Source: Gymnopilus junonius (Eukaryota > Basidiomycota > Agaricomycetes > Agaricales > Galerinaceae). Taken from it: a stretch of DNA of 64,000 nt. Position numbers and translations under genes: made by a program. Numbering within the stretch: the stretch's first letter is position 1; each line of letters starts with the position of its first letter. Below, piece by piece: positions 1 through 13,658 of the stretch. The notes beneath the pieces were generated by a model. The model made no database searches and was not told where the DNA came from. It was given only the letters and a program-made list of their open reading frames with translations. The DNA lies in contig JADNYJ010000138.1 of assembly GCA_015501075.1 (NCBI GenBank), positions 1-64,000 on the forward strand, written 5' to 3'.

Positions 1-353
1 TTGAGAATTTCTTCATTTTATGGAAGGGAAAACAATCAGAAAATTCCTCCTTTTGTTCCTTTTTCTTTTCTCCATACAGGTAAATTTTAGATCTTACATT
101 CCAAAACATTTAGGAGAAATGATTCCCTTATGGACAATTTAATGAAACAATAAATTTATAATAGACGAAATGTGTTAATTCAGTTCAAAAGAACAATAAA
201 GACATCCTCTTTCAGACCTTCTATTATTGATAAAATGTAACATTTTTTTATTGTTTCACTGTTCAGAATAAAGGTATGAAACTTAAACAAGCAAGCTAAT
301 ATTTCACCCAGATTTTACCCTACCTTAAAAAGTCCCCTGCCAGCAGTGTCCAA

Positions 354-444
354 AGTCAAGAGAACTTGCAGGCACGGCTTTCCCCAGCTCGATCAGGATG
401 GACACCAAGGGCGGATTGATGGGACTGATGCGCTGGGTGGCCCA
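354..444. repeat. Direct repeat, copy 1 (about 91 bp)
   Basis: This segment recurs at 525-614 with about 90% identity, starting AGTCAAGAGAACTTGCAGGC in both copies. The copies are 171 bp apart. The intervening bases (445-524) are unique and contain CGACGCGTCGCG. Confidence 0.8.
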
Positions 445-524
445 CAGGCGCCGAGTGTGCTGAGAGTCACATGCTCGTGACCTGCAGTCGACGCGTCGCG
501 TTCGAGCACCTGGTTGTCCCCCAG

Positions 525-614
525 AGTCAAGAGAACTTGCAGGCACGGCTTCCCCAGCTCAATCGGGATGGACACCGAGGGCGGATTGATGGGACTGATG
601 TGCTGGGTGGCCCA
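525..614. repeat. Direct repeat, copy 2 (about 90 bp)
   Basis: Second copy of the 354-444 repeat. It differs by a few transitions and one base fewer in the T run (GGCTTCCCC against GGCTTTCCCC). Confidence 0.8.
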
Positions 615-684
615 AAAATAGCCCATCACTTGGCAGCGGGATGCGTCTTTGGCAGCTGTCTTCAGTCTCATCTCGAGCTCTGTT

Positions 685-709
685 CCCTCCCTCCCTCCCT
701 CCCTCCCTT
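685..709. repeat. (CCCT)n microsatellite
   Basis: Six consecutive CCCT units are visible. Confidence 0.9.
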
Positions 710-916
710 AAACACATCTTATGTACCAAAATAATTACACAGAATTGCAGAAACATGTACTAAATATGTTATAATGGGAATAGACAGTGGCAATGGCCTT
801 TTCAATGCAGTTGAACTGGGTACTGCTGCAGACTGCAATTTGAGCTGGTTCAAGTCAATAAGTATTCCTTTTGGTGGACATAAGTTCAATAAGTAGCTTA
901 TCTGGAGGGATTTATG

Positions 917-961
917 GTAAATCCAGCTCGCTTTACACTGGATTTACACAAAGTGAGCTGG
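917..961. repeat. Imperfect hairpin
   Basis: The arms CCAGCTCGCTTT (923-934) and AAAGTGAGCTGG (950-961) pair with one mismatch. A second pair, GTAAATCCAG (917-926) and CTGGATTTAC (938-947), overlaps it. It could be the remnant of a small inverted-repeat element; no target duplication was found. Confidence 0.5.
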
Positions 962-1896
962 TTCATTTCTGCTGTAAAGCCAGAGCCTCAGAGTGATGGG
1001 TGGCTCAAGCTCTCCCAAGCTTGCCGGTGTGAGCTCATGTACACTCTAGACACATCTTTTCCATACCTCTGAACTTCAAAAAAATTTCTCTGCCTCCTGA
1101 AAAGAATGCTGAAATTTTGGTATTCTATTCTCTTTGACTAAAAAATTTCCCTCGAGTCCCTACTGTACATGACTCTAAAAAAAGCCTTTGTGATTGACTT
1201 CCTTTTCGCAAGCTCGGCTACCTTCATGTGCAATCACATCACGCCTAGCCCAGAGCTGGACGAGTTCTGATGTGTTCCGGGGCGCCATCCTCTGGTCCGT
1301 GCTAAAAATATCTGGCTTTACGGGCTTTACTGTAAATCTAACCAAATAACCCTACTTATTAAAAGTATAAAGCCGAGATAGGACTCCTAGAATAATCAGG
1401 TGTGGCTGTTGCTGGAACTGGAGATAAGAGGTGAGCACATTAGGAAATGAAGTTGGACGGTTAACAAGGAGTGAAGAGTAAATTGTTGTATTAATTCTTT
1501 GTCCTCCGTAGAAATTCCACAAATGCCGAAGACTTAGGCATAGAAGATTCCACGGAAATGCCCTGTCGAAGAAGTCAGTGAGAGTCAGAGGGAAGAAATA
1601 TCGAAAATTAAAAAATGCAAACTCAGGGAACAAGAAAGACATCTTGAGGTTTCGTTCCTTTACTCAACGTCAGAAGAAGCACAGCCGGGATGGGAACCTG
1701 ATCATAAACACTATTACATGTTAATTTAAAAAGTTACACTGTGTTCGTACGCAAGTACATCATAAAGTCCTTAGAGTCTGTGTTGATTTGGGTATCATTC
1801 CTGAAAGGCGGAGCATCAGTAATCGTGAAGAAAGGCAACCAACTCGACTGACATCTTATCTACTGAGAATATTCAAATAAACCGTCGAGGAACATC

Positions 1897-3373
1897 CTAT
1901 GCTTGTCGGATTATAAGGCTTCGATCGCTCCAATCTCTTGTCCGTTCCGCACAGTTCTTAATCATTTCCTCGTAGTTCGTCATGGCAGTTGTCTTCGTGT
2001 GAACTGTGAGGACAGCAGTTACCAACTCCTCCCTTGATTTCTTGATTTGGCCAATGATCCCCCTTTCAAGAGTAGGCCAGAAACGTGAACCAAGCATGCG
2101 GATTATTACATCCGAGTCGACGGTGGGACCACAATGGGTGAGACCGAGATGACGGAGTTTGGGCATGGAAGGCGGTTTGTGGAATGGCTGAGTAATCGAA
2201 AGCGGCCAGGTCAGAGCAGAAAGAACTTCGTTCGTAACATCAGCTCCGGCGACGACAAAAGTTTCAAGGGCCTGAAAGACGTCGAGTTCGATCCAGCTCA
2301 CCAGGTCGTGGGCAGGCAGGTGAGGAAGCCGAACTATGAAGACCTGTACTTGACAGCCCGAACGTCTGAGCATCCACAGTACTGAGGGCCAATCTGAGAC
2401 GTTGATCCTGTCGATTTCGAGACTCTTCAAAGATGGGAAGGTGCAGAGGTCAAAGAAAGCTGATAGGCCATTGGTGGACTTCACCTCTAAAGTTTCAAGT
2501 TGAGGCAATGTCACGGGAAGGATTGAAAACGTAGCTGTTGCTTCCAAGGTGATGCGAAGCTCCAACAGGCTGAGGGAGGCGTATACGGTGTTAAGAAAAC
2601 GGTCAATACGAATAGGAACCGCAAGGTGGAGGATTTCGATGCGTGGGCCAAAAACATGAACAGGGGTGAAGGTGATTTCCTCCTGTTGAGTCGCCCACAC
2701 AAGTTCCTTCAAACTGTCGATACGGTTGAGCGACCGCCACATGTTATCAGCCAAATCTGCCTGCATAGGTTCCTGAATTTCGATAATGGCACTCCGCATA
2801 ATGGAATGGGGTGATCTTCGCAGCTCAACAAGCTGGGCTGCAAGCAAACGCGCCGCTTCACTTTCAAAGAAAACTTCAACGGTGGCCCATTGCTGAAGGC
2901 GTTTTCCAAAGAGATGAAGGAGTTCCAACGTGACTTCGATTTCTTCTTCAGACGGAGATTCGGATTGAAGAATCATGATGTCAAGTTCATGATTGCGGGC
3001 GAATGACAACCAGAGCTCGGTCCTATTGACGTGCCGTTTATTAGGATTGAGTATAGCGATGGATTTCCACATGGCCTTGGTGTTGTGTATTATGCTTCGC
3101 CAACGTCGACAGACCTGACTGAGAGGAAATGGGGTGTTCTGGTTGTACCCTGAGATGACTGGAGTACTGGACATGAACTTCTCGTCGAAAACGGGTACCG
3201 AATGCGAGTCTTGTGGAACAATGGTGTATAGAAAGATTTCCGCCAAGACGTTGTTTGGAAGACGATTGATAGGAGCCTGCTTTGAACCAAGTAGATTAAA
3301 ACCTGAAAAAATCACACTTCAGTAAAGGAAAGTTGGACGGTATGACCGAAGTCTACTGACCGCCTAACCGCAT
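1897..3373 (-). CDS. F-box protein
   Basis: Probable substrate adaptor of an SCF-type ubiquitin ligase. Just after the N-terminus the motif INRLPNNVLAEIF is followed about 45 residues later by LSQVCRRWRSIIHNTKAMW, the standard agaric F-box layout. The remaining 380 or so residues are leucine-rich with segments such as FPSLKSLEI and MPKLRHLGL, consistent with degenerate leucine-rich repeats. The large open frame has no ATG before the F-box. Its 5' end lies in TTTTTTCAG, a splice acceptor. I therefore propose a four-residue first exon (ATG at 3371-3373, reading M-R-L-G), a 58-bp intron (3303-3360, GTCAGT...CAG, branch-like CTGAA) and a second exon to the stop. The reading frame is then continuous. 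This F-box family is very large in Agaricomycetes, so no substrate can be named. No inactivating lesion was seen. Confidence 0.8.
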
Positions 3374-3744
3374 TGAATGCAGGAAGGTTGAGATGTTTCC
3401 CACCGCTGTAAACCATAATTCAGCCATATGCATAGGCATAAAACGCTGGAACTCACTTAGTGAAGGCATATTCAACCTGGATTCTGAAGGCTGCAAAGAT
3501 GTCACGCGAAAGGAGAGAATTTTCTACATTTATGTACGCCTTCAAGGAAACGTGTGCCATCTAACAAGGTCGTTATGTCGCAAAGAATACTGGGGAGCAT
3601 AGGCGATGAGCAATAAGAAACGGCATTTTAGGAACAAAGGCAAGTTCAGGTTCTTGTAGTTGCCGTTACTATTCACGTGACTCGAATTCCGACTGGGCCT
3701 CGGCAAGTCCTAGGGCATAAGCGAATACATGAATTGGCGACATC

Positions 3745-4950
3745 TTAATACGTTCTATACTGTGCCACATATTTCAAATAAATTATGCCATTGGAGAGCG
3801 AGCGGAGACGCATCCTTCCGAAAGGATTATGGATAGACTGCTGGCCGATCGAGAGCGACAGGTTGGCGTCGGAGTGGGAAGAGCTGCATGCATCATCGAG
3901 GCGGGGGTGTTCATCCCTGGTCAGCAGCAGATGGAAATCCGAATGGCCGTCTTCCAAGGACTTGAATTCAGAACCCAGAATGTCAGCAGGCATCAGCCAG
4001 GCTAGGATTCCGTGAATGACATGGCTCTCCGTGTCTGCATCGAAGACTGAAGCGTCGTGTTCATCATCGCCACCGCCGTCGTTGTGATTCACACTTCTTC
4101 TTTCCTCAAATCCTCAACTGAATAGGGTAGGTGGGTGATGATGCGTCTTTCTCAGAAGATAGAAAGGTCGAGGGCGTTAACGAGGGTGCCAACCATCCTG
4201 TTCATCAGAGCATCGACCAACGGCCATTATGACTCCTATTCATAGGAAGATTCCTTCTCTTCTTCTTCTTCCTCCTCCATCGAGCCACCGCCGCTGCCAC
4301 CTCCATAATGTCCTCTCCTCTGCATACTGAAATCTGCTGCCTGCTTCCTAGATATGAAGCGAGCCAAGGTGAAGTCGCAGGAAACGTAGCAAACGCAAAT
4401 GCAACCATAGACACGGACGCAGAAGAGAAGGAAGAGCGAGGGTTCATCAGGACCTTCTTGATAACCCTTCTTGTCTACTCTATCCACTTTAGCTCTCGCT
4501 ATCAAACCCTTGGGTCCTGAGTTTGCCTTTCGTCTCGTCATCATCGTCAACTTTGCCCCCTCGATCGCTTTCGCCCTCAGGGCCTCACCATCTTCATCTT
4601 CATCGACATCGACATCGCCTCTGAATCGGCCCTCGCACCCATCTCCGTCTCCGTCGCGACTGCATCCTGACGCATCTCGCGTCGGGCGATATACTTCAAC
4701 GCGAGGGAGGATCCAAGCAGGCAGCAAGCGAAGCCGAAGGACCCCGTCGTTCTCAGAGTCGCAGTGTGTTCCGAGAGCATCGGCGTGGAGGGTAGCGATA
4801 GCACTAAAGCAGGGGAGTAGGAGCCATATGACAAACAAGACAAGCTTGAAGTGTTTGGTTTGCCAGGTGTGGGTGTGGGTGGGGCGGGGGGCACATGGTA
4901 GTGGCCTGAACCTTCCCATGCGGGGGGTGCTGGATGCGGTGAGCACTAAG
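3745..4950 (-). CDS. Candidate multi-exon gene, unknown product
   Basis: Several minus-strand segments look coding but could not be joined with confidence. The last one (about 4115-3745) follows a CAG acceptor, reads from EDLRKEEV, and ends after a stretch of mixed polar and hydrophobic residues. Upstream, 4236-4946 holds two competing frames. One has a hydrophobic segment (about residues 33-52) and a C-terminal glutamate run from a TTC/TCC microsatellite (4257-4281). The other has a hydrophobic segment followed by ALKYIARREM. A possible intron ends at GCAGATTTCAG near 4320. I do not recognise a family. The frames may be partly non-coding. Confidence 0.25.
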
Positions 4951-7900
4951 CACTGAGCTGATCGCTGCTGGTGCTGGAGCTGAAACTGATCACGTCACTG
5001 GTGCTGATTATGTTGCTGGTTCTGATTATATTGCTTGTGTTTATACTGATGCCGACATCGGCACCGATCCTGAGTTCATGATAGTCCTCAGTCCCAGCCG
5101 CTGCTCACAGAGAGTAAAATGGAAGCGAAAGTGTGAGCCCAAGTCCAAGTGGAGTCGAAATGAGCCGAAGTGCAACCGACAAACAATCTGTCTGTAATCA
5201 AAGCAAAAAGCTTTCGCCCAATACATCACTGCTGGAACCAGAGTCACCACAAACCAATCGACCCCTGCTTGAATAACTCGCGCTGCTGCAGGCTCTCCCA
5301 GCAACGAGCACAATGAGGACCCGATGTGCTTGAGGTAGGTGATAATAATAATAGGTGTCGCAAATACAGCTTTCGAACTTGAGGGGGGGATTCAGCTGTA
5401 GGAGTGACAAATCGCTGGGAATTCCGATGTGAAGGTCCAGGGAAGCGGGGGTGTCGGTACTTTGGTGCTTAAGGTGACGGAGCAGGTAGTAACAGAAGGA
5501 GAACGGTGACAGAAGGAGAAGTAGGGCGAGGAAATAAGATGAGAGAGGGATGGTATGAAGTAGAGGAGTTGTGCGTGGTCAGGGTGGAGGGTCCATCGAG
5601 GCGAACAATCCTCAGACGTCCTAAGTAGAAGAAAATAAAAAATTGGGCCTGCATCTGCGATCGCTGTTCCACAGCCTCTTCAGTCGAGTTGGAGGGTTAT
5701 GAACACATCCGAATCTTTGCGACATCGAAGCCCGAAGTTGAGGCCTGAGGGTTCTGTGCGTCTTTGTTAAGAGAAAAATACGCCCTCTTCCTATAGGGGG
5801 ATTCAATTAATAAATAAAGAGCTCCAGGATGAAAATTCGGTAAAAAAAAGCCGGAATACTGACCTGGTTAATGTGCCTCGTCTCATGTCCAGTGTTTCAG
5901 ATCACAATTGAGCAAATTCACGCTCCTGTTTGCTCCCCTGTGCTGTCCGCGTCTCCCTTCGTTCCTGCAGTGCTAGTCGCCGCATCGCCAAGTGGAGGTG
6001 TTTGCCATTTGGTGTAGAGGTTTAGGTAGGTCTGGTCGAACCTGAAGTGAGAGCGACAAGTGCAGAAGAATGAGTACATTGCAACTACACTCTAGTGGAA
6101 GACGTCGGATCCGAATGAGGAAGTTCACATGAGGTGTGCCCGAGGTGATGAAGAGGAGGACGCTCTGTCTCATTGGTTTGGTTGATAGGGACAGCGGTGT
6201 GGATAGAGAAATCCTGGATTGAACGCCAGAAGCCAGAACACATCATGGTCACGACGACCGCCGACTGGTCTTGAGGCGGTAGAAGTTTGAAGCTTTGAAG
6301 GCTTGAAGACTGACAACCGTATCCGCGCATGTGTCGCTCCAGAGTAGCTGGGTTAGAGAGATGAGTAACTAGCAAGGTGATTTGCGCCGGCGAGAAGGAC
6401 ATGTAATCCAGTCCATAGAGTCGTACTACACAAAAAGTCTAAAAACAGAAATCAAGCTGAACAAAACGTCAAAGGGAAAGCATGTGAAAAGAAAGGTGAG
6501 TTATCTTGAATGAGATGCTGTTGTGATGATTCTCGGTTTTGTTCCACGGTAGTATATGTGCATTTAGGACAAGTAAGTTGATGTAAGGGAGGAGACGGAG
6601 AAGGAGAGGCTTCGGGAGCTCGTGATTTGTCATCAAGTTCTAGTCACGTTGCAACATTCTCGGAAAAGCTGGAATTGAATAATAAATCCATTCAAAACAG
6701 TTTCTACACCTTCGCCGAAGTAAAGGGAGAATGCAGTACGCGAAGAATGTCGTTTTGGCCATTACATGTATGGACTAAAAGCGTCCAGAGTCCATGCTTT
6801 CCGTCCTAGAAACCCACTTCTGACTCTACAGCGGGTGATTGGACTTGACGTACATTGGTTCAAGGACAGTGGATGCTGAGGCGCCTTGAGATGCATCCGC
6901 TAGATTCATGAGAAAGACAACAGGCAAGGAGGGCGGATAATAATTGTGAGCCGCTGGGGCTGGAATTGGTGCATGGTCTAGCATTGGGGGGTTTCTTTCC
7001 TGCTTCTGGTTTACACTAGCAGTAGCAAAGATCATTGTGCTCGCTTCATCTTTTTAAGTCGCTGCCGCTGCTGATGAGATGATAAAAGGTACCTCGCTCC
7101 CTGACATAATACCAGCCGATGCAAGAGGGATGACATCCAACCCTATGAACACCCATCCGCTCCTTCCAACATCCTAGGCCAAGGAAAGGGACAGAAAAGT
7201 AGAGAAAATGGCAGGGCATTTGTGATTGCGGCTGCTGTCCTTGTGAGCAGGGTTATGCAACCTCTTATGTTGGCAGCTTGTAAACTAACCAAAAATGAAT
7301 CCGGAGGAAGAGAGCCGACAATGATAAAGCAGGAGCTCCTACTCGTCTCCAGCCATTGAAGGAGCAACGAGTTGGAGGTAAAGAGAGGAAACTGAATAAG
7401 GTTGGAATCTAATATTTTGAGTTGGTGCTGGGGTAGGGTCGGAAAGGCCTGTACGGGACGTTTATGCCGTGCATAGCTCAGGCTCAACTGGCTTTTCATG
7501 GACATTCATTATTGTTGTCATTGTTGTTTTCGAGGAGACGTAGCTGAGGCTAATCAGCGCCGAATTTGACTTTTGAGCCACCAGTGGTAGAAGTGTCATA
7601 TTCGAAAATGTTGTTCATTTGCGGTTCGACGCCCAAGCATTGTATCACCACCGGATTCCCCACCACCACATTCGGGACTACCTTGATTGCCGCGTACATC
7701 GGTCCAAGCAATGATAGAAGCCGTCATAGGACAGGTGCATGGAAAACGAGTCAACGATCATTAATACCAAGATTTGAGCGAGTGAGTAGAGTGAGTCATT
7801 CACCCGAATGGACATCCGACTATACATGAACTAAAACATTCAGGCTCTGGAGCCCAGAAGCAATATAGGAGGGTGGGAGATCACCCAGGATCCCGAAAGA

Positions 7901-10900
7901 CAGTTCACACTCCCCCAACGCCGCTCCGCCATCGACTCTCACCAGGCCTGGCCTCACTCCTCAAAACTTCAACATATAACACTCTCTAGCCGCTATCGGT
8001 GGCCAATAACACACCATCCATATTTACATGGTCAACAGCGGCACCGCCCCATGATCCAAGTCGAGAGTGAAGAGAGCAATGTGTGATCATAGCACAGGAC
8101 TGAGAACCGGCGACTGAACCTTCAAATGCCTGTAGGATTGCTTGAGAGTCGTAGGCCAAGAAGGTGTTGAGAATCTTCACGGCTTCCCTTGTAGCGAGAC
8201 CAAAGGATTTGTCTTGCGGACTGCGCTCTGGGATTTGGGAAGGGGGAAGGGGATCAAGGTAGACGTATATGGTAGTCTTCAGATAATCCATGGTAGCGAC
8301 GAGTGCAGTGGTAGTTCTTCAAATTCATGCACGGAGGAGACGACGCTGGCAAACGCACACGTGATAGAGTAACACTTTACGCGACGCGTCCAGCGTGACA
8401 CGCTGCCAGCAGACCAGTAGAAAGAGTTCCACTGGAACTCTTCAAAGGGAGATCGATGACAATCGGACGCCTATACGTCGTAGGAAAATGTTGTGCGAAG
8501 CTTGCTTGATATACCGATCTCCCAGGATTTGCGATGACTGTCCAAGGATACAAATGTTTTGACTTTGGCTGAAATTGGAGCAATATGTTCCATAGCCCGT
8601 AAATCCACAGTAGTGAAGGCGGAGGTGACGCAGAGCAGCAAAGGTCCGCACACAAAAGTACGTGGAGCGCTATACTGGGATCAAACGAACATGGAGAAGT
8701 TGAACTTGAAGAGCGTGTCGTGCCTAACCTTGAAGCTAATAGATAGGACGTCAATTTGAGAATGTCCGCCATCGAACGATAATTTGGCGCTAGTAATCCG
8801 GGAACTTCCAACACCAATGCTGCTTTAGCTCCTGCTCGTATTAATGTCGGTGTCCGCAATACAGGCTTCGTCAAGGCAGAAGCTGTTAAGAGGATTATGT
8901 CGAAGAAGCAGACTAAAGCCTGCAGTCGGACGCTGGGATGCCAACCAATCGTCGATATCATTCATTCTTGCAGTTGACTTCGAAACAGCACTGCTATTTC
9001 CAATGCTAGAATGGAAGAAGCAGGCGCGGTTTTCCCTAATCGTCTCCGCCTTCATGCTAGGTACCATTCTAACTGCCAGCTCACTTGCAGAGAGTCAGAG
9101 CCAGAAGTTTACCTACAGAAACCCGGCGGAAGGAGGCTGCAGTCCATAACTGCTCTTCGTCGAACCATGATGAAGGACAAGTGGAAAAGCGTACTAATGG
9201 GCAGTGGGCATGGTGATGCCGATGTCGAGGACATAGAGGCTGAGAGGTCGCATGTCAAAAAGGAAGGGATAGATGCAAGGCGGGACATGTAATGGGGCAA
9301 TACTGGTCGCCGAGGCTCGCAGAATATCAGCCTGTTCACTTAACGCAACCCGCAGCTGATTCCCAACAACCCAACAACCGTAATCAGGACCCCCACACTG
9401 ATTCGTTGATCCAGATCATAGCTCGGCTGCGTGTCCAAGCTTCAGGACGACGCCGATACCCATGACGCCGCATTTTCGTCACTATGAGAAGAACTTTCTG
9501 CACCTTCCGCTGCGAGCTAGCTTTCATTGGCGCAATTCCCTTCCCCAGCAGGACCTTCTAAATAAGATGGTATCAACCGGGACATCTGGGTCTCATGCGT
9601 CGCTGTGAAAGAAATTGACTGGTCAGTGCCAACGTTCCATTCAACGAGAAAACAATGTGAGCATGAGAAGGGAGGGACGCGTGAATAGAACACAAAAATT
9701 AAAGAAAATTCAAAGCCAATACCAAAATTAGACAAAAAGGGAAAAGCAACTGAAGGGAAGAAATACAAAACCAGGAAAAGATAGGAAACCAAAGAATATA
9801 AAGGAGTAAGAAGAAAAAACCAAGAACTCACTCATGAGTGACATCCTTCTGAGTCCCCTCAAACATTGAGCTTGAACTTGAAGTGGAGCCCCTCACTGAA
9901 CACTATGGCAGTCCGTCTACAATCAGCGTTGAGCCAGTGGGTCGTCTGCCAATCACTTGTATCGAATACGACAAGTGAGGCCACTCCACCTGAGGATCGA
10001 GGGAACACGCATCACACGTTCGTCCATCTTTCTCCAAGTCGGCCGGAGAGACAGGGCGTAGGGCATTAGAGTAGATGAGGCGTATGAAGGTGAGGTTCAT
10101 ACTACACAACTCGGAGGATTGAAGGGCAGGTCGGTCGCGGCAGAGCTGAACTCTAAAGCCACGAGCTATATGAGATGCATCCGATTCCTGAGACTGATAG
10201 AACGCCTGCTCTCGGTCTGGGATTTTGGTCAATGAGAGACAACCTGCATACGAAGAGCAGCAGCACAACAAGTCGTCCAACCATCCGCGGGTCTAAACTG
10301 AGGGTCGATTGAGAAAGAGGAAGTAGCAAACTTCCGGTGACAGAGGCGAAGGAGTGGAAAAGAAAAGAGCAAGACGAATCGAGAGGTGGTAGTAGCATGC
10401 GAAGCTGAGGGTCGGCAAAGAGCACGATAGGTGGAGAAGTCAGAGAGGGAGACGGTGGACGTGGCATTTGCGGAGCTGGTTGTCCTTGGGGCGGTTGGTG
10501 TGATAGTGGCAGTAGTGGTGGTGTTGCGTGAGTTGCTAGTAGCAGGAGCAGAATGTTCAATACGCAAACTAGCCTGATAAAAATGTCAGCAGGTCGTCTG
10601 TATGGAGACGCTGCTGCCTATACTTAATGCCAATGACGTGTGACGCGTTCGGGGCTCCATAAACGACGAGAGGCCGTATCATAACCAAACTGGCAGCATT
10701 TGGGCGAAGCAGTCATTGTTGCATTCTTCGTGTTCTTCATCTCGAACCAACGCCCTCTGCCAATTAACCACTCCGATTAATAGCCAAGCTGTTCTCCAAG
10801 GTGACCCATGACCTTAACCCGTCCCTTTAGAACCCTATTCAAAATAATCCCTTCAGCGCCCGCGCTATGCGCCAGGCCATTCACAATCGTAAGGGCCTTC

Positions 10901-13380
10901 CCTCTGCTGCAAGCTCGCCTACTAGTGAGAAATGTCGAATCGGTCTGGAGCTCGCACTTGCGTGTTGTCCTCAGGGCGAGCAGAAGGTCAGGTTCCTCGT
11001 GCGCCCAGGCTGCAGCCCTTGTCAACTGTTCCAGAACGAATGGAGTACTAAGTCTGGAGGGAGGTTGCTAAGCAATCGTTCGAGGTTGGATCATGCCTGT
11101 GAGAGTTGGATTGGATCAGAAGGAGGGACCTGGACTAGTTGGGAGTCGATGGTTCGAAGGAGGATCCAGATGATGAGTACTTCAACGAGTCGTCCTGCGG
11201 AGTGAGAAATAATAAGCAAAAGAACGAATATACTAGATCTAGAATTGGCTCTTATACCTGTTCCTACATAAGTAGGAATCTCGACCACCAATCGACCACC
11301 GTCCAGACTAGACTTTACATTGGGAAGAGATGAGCGAAACAGCGCTGGTTTGCTTCAAATTATAGGCTAGTCCATGGATGCTTCCTAAAATGACTTTAAA
11401 TGCTTCCAAAGAAAAGAGAGCAGGAACGCTGTGAAGAATACCTGGTCGCAATAATTCTGCCCGTCCTTTGACCAGAGAGGCTGGGATTTCATAGCGAACA
11501 AGCTCTGTCCACATAAAGCACAAAATCAGGAGAATAAACAAGGCGCAAGGATTGAATATTGAACACAAATTGAACGAAGTAAAGAGGATCGGCAAGGGAT
11601 CGAGGGGCGGGAGGCTGTTATTTGTCAGTGTTCCATTTCAGGGTTGTTGGCTTTGCTGCTTCGCCCTGACTCTTTTTTTTGTGCTTTTCCTTGACTTTTC
11701 CTTCTCGCTTTACTACTGTAGAGACTCTTGTGGCTGCTTCGTCAACGCTTCATGTATACTATGCCTTTGAAAATTTCCCCTTTGTATCAATTTCAGCTAT
11801 AAATTGGCTCAAGATTACTGGTCTAACAGACTGCTTGCTTCCGGTTATAAGTTTGGTTCCGATTTTCCGACTCCTTCTCCCAAAGACTCTTTACCAACTT
11901 CCTTGACTGACCAAGCGGACGCATTCTTGAACCTTATCAATACAGCACTCTCACCTTCACTATCATCTAGATTCTCACCATCTCCTCGACGATCCGTTGG
12001 ATTAGCCATGCCTCGAACTGTCTGCTTTTTACTCGTGTCATGTCAAAAGGTAAGTAGGTATTCAGCTTATCATGCCCGACCTTCGCACAGGCACTCAATC
12101 ATGATCTCAGTGCAGAAATTGATACCGCAGGTGCGAAATTCAAATACTTATCGATGATGTGAACGTCACATCGATTAGAAGGACATCCACTTCTCCTTCC
12201 TTGTCTCTTCCACTGCACCATGCGGTATCTGTACTAAGACGACATGATTCTCATTTGATCTACTTGGATTTCTCCCTGGTAGTCTCGCGCAGCACTCATC
12301 AAGAGGATGTGCGCCTTATCTATAGGTCTCCGACTCCTTGCGAACTCCTGATGGATGAAACCCCTGCCTAGCGTCGGTATACCGAATCAAGTATTATTAT
12401 CACAGTGAGGCAAGGCATGGTCGACCTGCGGACAGTGGGCAGCCGCTCAGTCAGCTGCATAGCCCAAGCCTTGTCGCTGTTGCCCTTGTTCGCTGTTAAG
12501 GGGAAATTGCTTCGTCCGGATGGGCAGGGTGAGTAATCCAATTCAAAGCGTTCGCAGCGCCCTTTCATTCGATGGTATTTCTTTGCTGGTGGTGTGAGTC
12601 CTGCACGGCGCATGCCTGATTTACTAAAGTCAGATAACGTATTTCTCCCAGCGCGATTCTCGACTGGTCGTTGGTACCGCATTGATTTGACATTCCTAGC
12701 ATACAAAACAGCGGTGCTGGCCTACTAGGCCGCCACTGAAAATTTGATACAGATTACGAAATGTCTGGCAACGATGAGTAGATTGGTCGTAATGAACAAG
12801 TTTCGCGGGGAGGGATGAGAAAATTTGATCTATGTGCGGAGTTGGTGGTTGTAACCGTTAATTTGCAGGGCTCTAATGATCATCCTGAAGATTTGGGGCC
12901 AGGATTCTGACACTCTGATGGACAGAGATTTGGATGGGAATAAAGGGTCACGAGGGGATGGACAGCAAAAAAAAAAATATGAAGACACTAAATTCGCAAG
13001 ATAAATGAAACAGATAGGACCTCGAGCTCATGCGCAGTACGTGGTGGGTTCCCTTGCAGTCGATGCCAGTGATGATAACCCTTCTGTTTTCATCCTCTCC
13101 TTATCTCACAGTTGAGGAGAATTTGAGGATAGATGGTCACGAACCAGTAACATTGGTTCTTCCTGCAGGGGCCTTGCCTCGTTACAGTTTTATGAAGCTG
13201 ATAAAAGCTATTGAAAACGTGTACTTACATATATGATTTGAAGACGAAACCAATGCAAGACTGTAGGACGACATACTGTATATACTCGGCATAAATGATG
13301 AATATTATTCCTGAAGAGAGAAAAATATATCGAGGTGTTGTCTAACGACTACAATTAGAAGAAAAACTAATTTTCCTAAG
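4951..13380. other. Host-like region without a recognisable gene
   Basis: CpG-rich DNA with many frames under 200 residues on both strands. The most protein-like are minus-strand frames at 7986-8291 (amphipathic, containing REAVKILNTFLAYDSQAIL), 8377-8961 (194 residues), 9903-10280 (125 residues) and 11308-11595 (with a hydrophobic segment). Frames at 10153-10567 are rich in Pro, Ser and Thr. None carries a motif I can name, and I could not chain them through plausible introns. Small multi-exon genes are likely to be hidden here. A poly-A run lies at 12969-12979. Confidence 0.35.
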
Positions 13381-13600
13381 AACCCTGTCGTGTTATCCTC
13401 CACGAAGTCCTTGTCGGCCTGAGCTGGCATCATAGCCGAATCAGAGCGGGTTCGTATCGGACAAATAAGAAATCGCACAAGAAGAAATCGCAGGTAGGAG
13501 CGCCTGGCGTCTTCCTTTGAAAGAGGTTGGCCAGCAGGCTCGCCTCTATTCGCCTGGTGCTATATTCCAGCCTCGTGCCCACTGTCCACCCGTGTTGGGC
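13381..13600 (-). pseudogene. 5' remnant of the unknown-function gene beside the kinase-like gene
   Basis: The minus-strand translation contains PIRTRSDSAMMPAQ...FVEDNTTGF, matching PIRTRLDSATTPAK...FVEDNKTGL in the full gene at 15800-17140. Everything downstream of that segment is missing at the duplication edge, so only the N-terminal part of the gene was copied here or retained. It cannot encode the whole protein. Confidence 0.65.
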
Positions 13601-13658
13601 GTTCACACAGTGATGTGCCCTGATTGTCAAGTTGATGGCTGAGTTATTTACTTGCACC

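Larger units (their letters stand above)
1..1890. other. No recognisable gene; host-like intergenic DNA with small repeats
   Basis: The open frames in this stretch are short and overlap on both strands, and none shows a family motif. The first 330 bases are AT-rich. The stretch contains a 91-bp direct repeat, a CCCT microsatellite and an imperfect hairpin, each listed separately. A 96-residue minus-strand frame at 1352-1642 resembles nothing I know. Confidence 0.5.

Noticed and set aside
3303..3315. GTG start for the F-box gene
   Set aside because: Fungi rarely start at GTG and this one is part of a TTTTTTCAG acceptor.
4236..4946. Single 236-residue acidic protein
   Set aside because: The frame contains likely intron sequence and a microsatellite-encoded Glu run, and competes with another frame; kept only as a candidate multi-exon gene.
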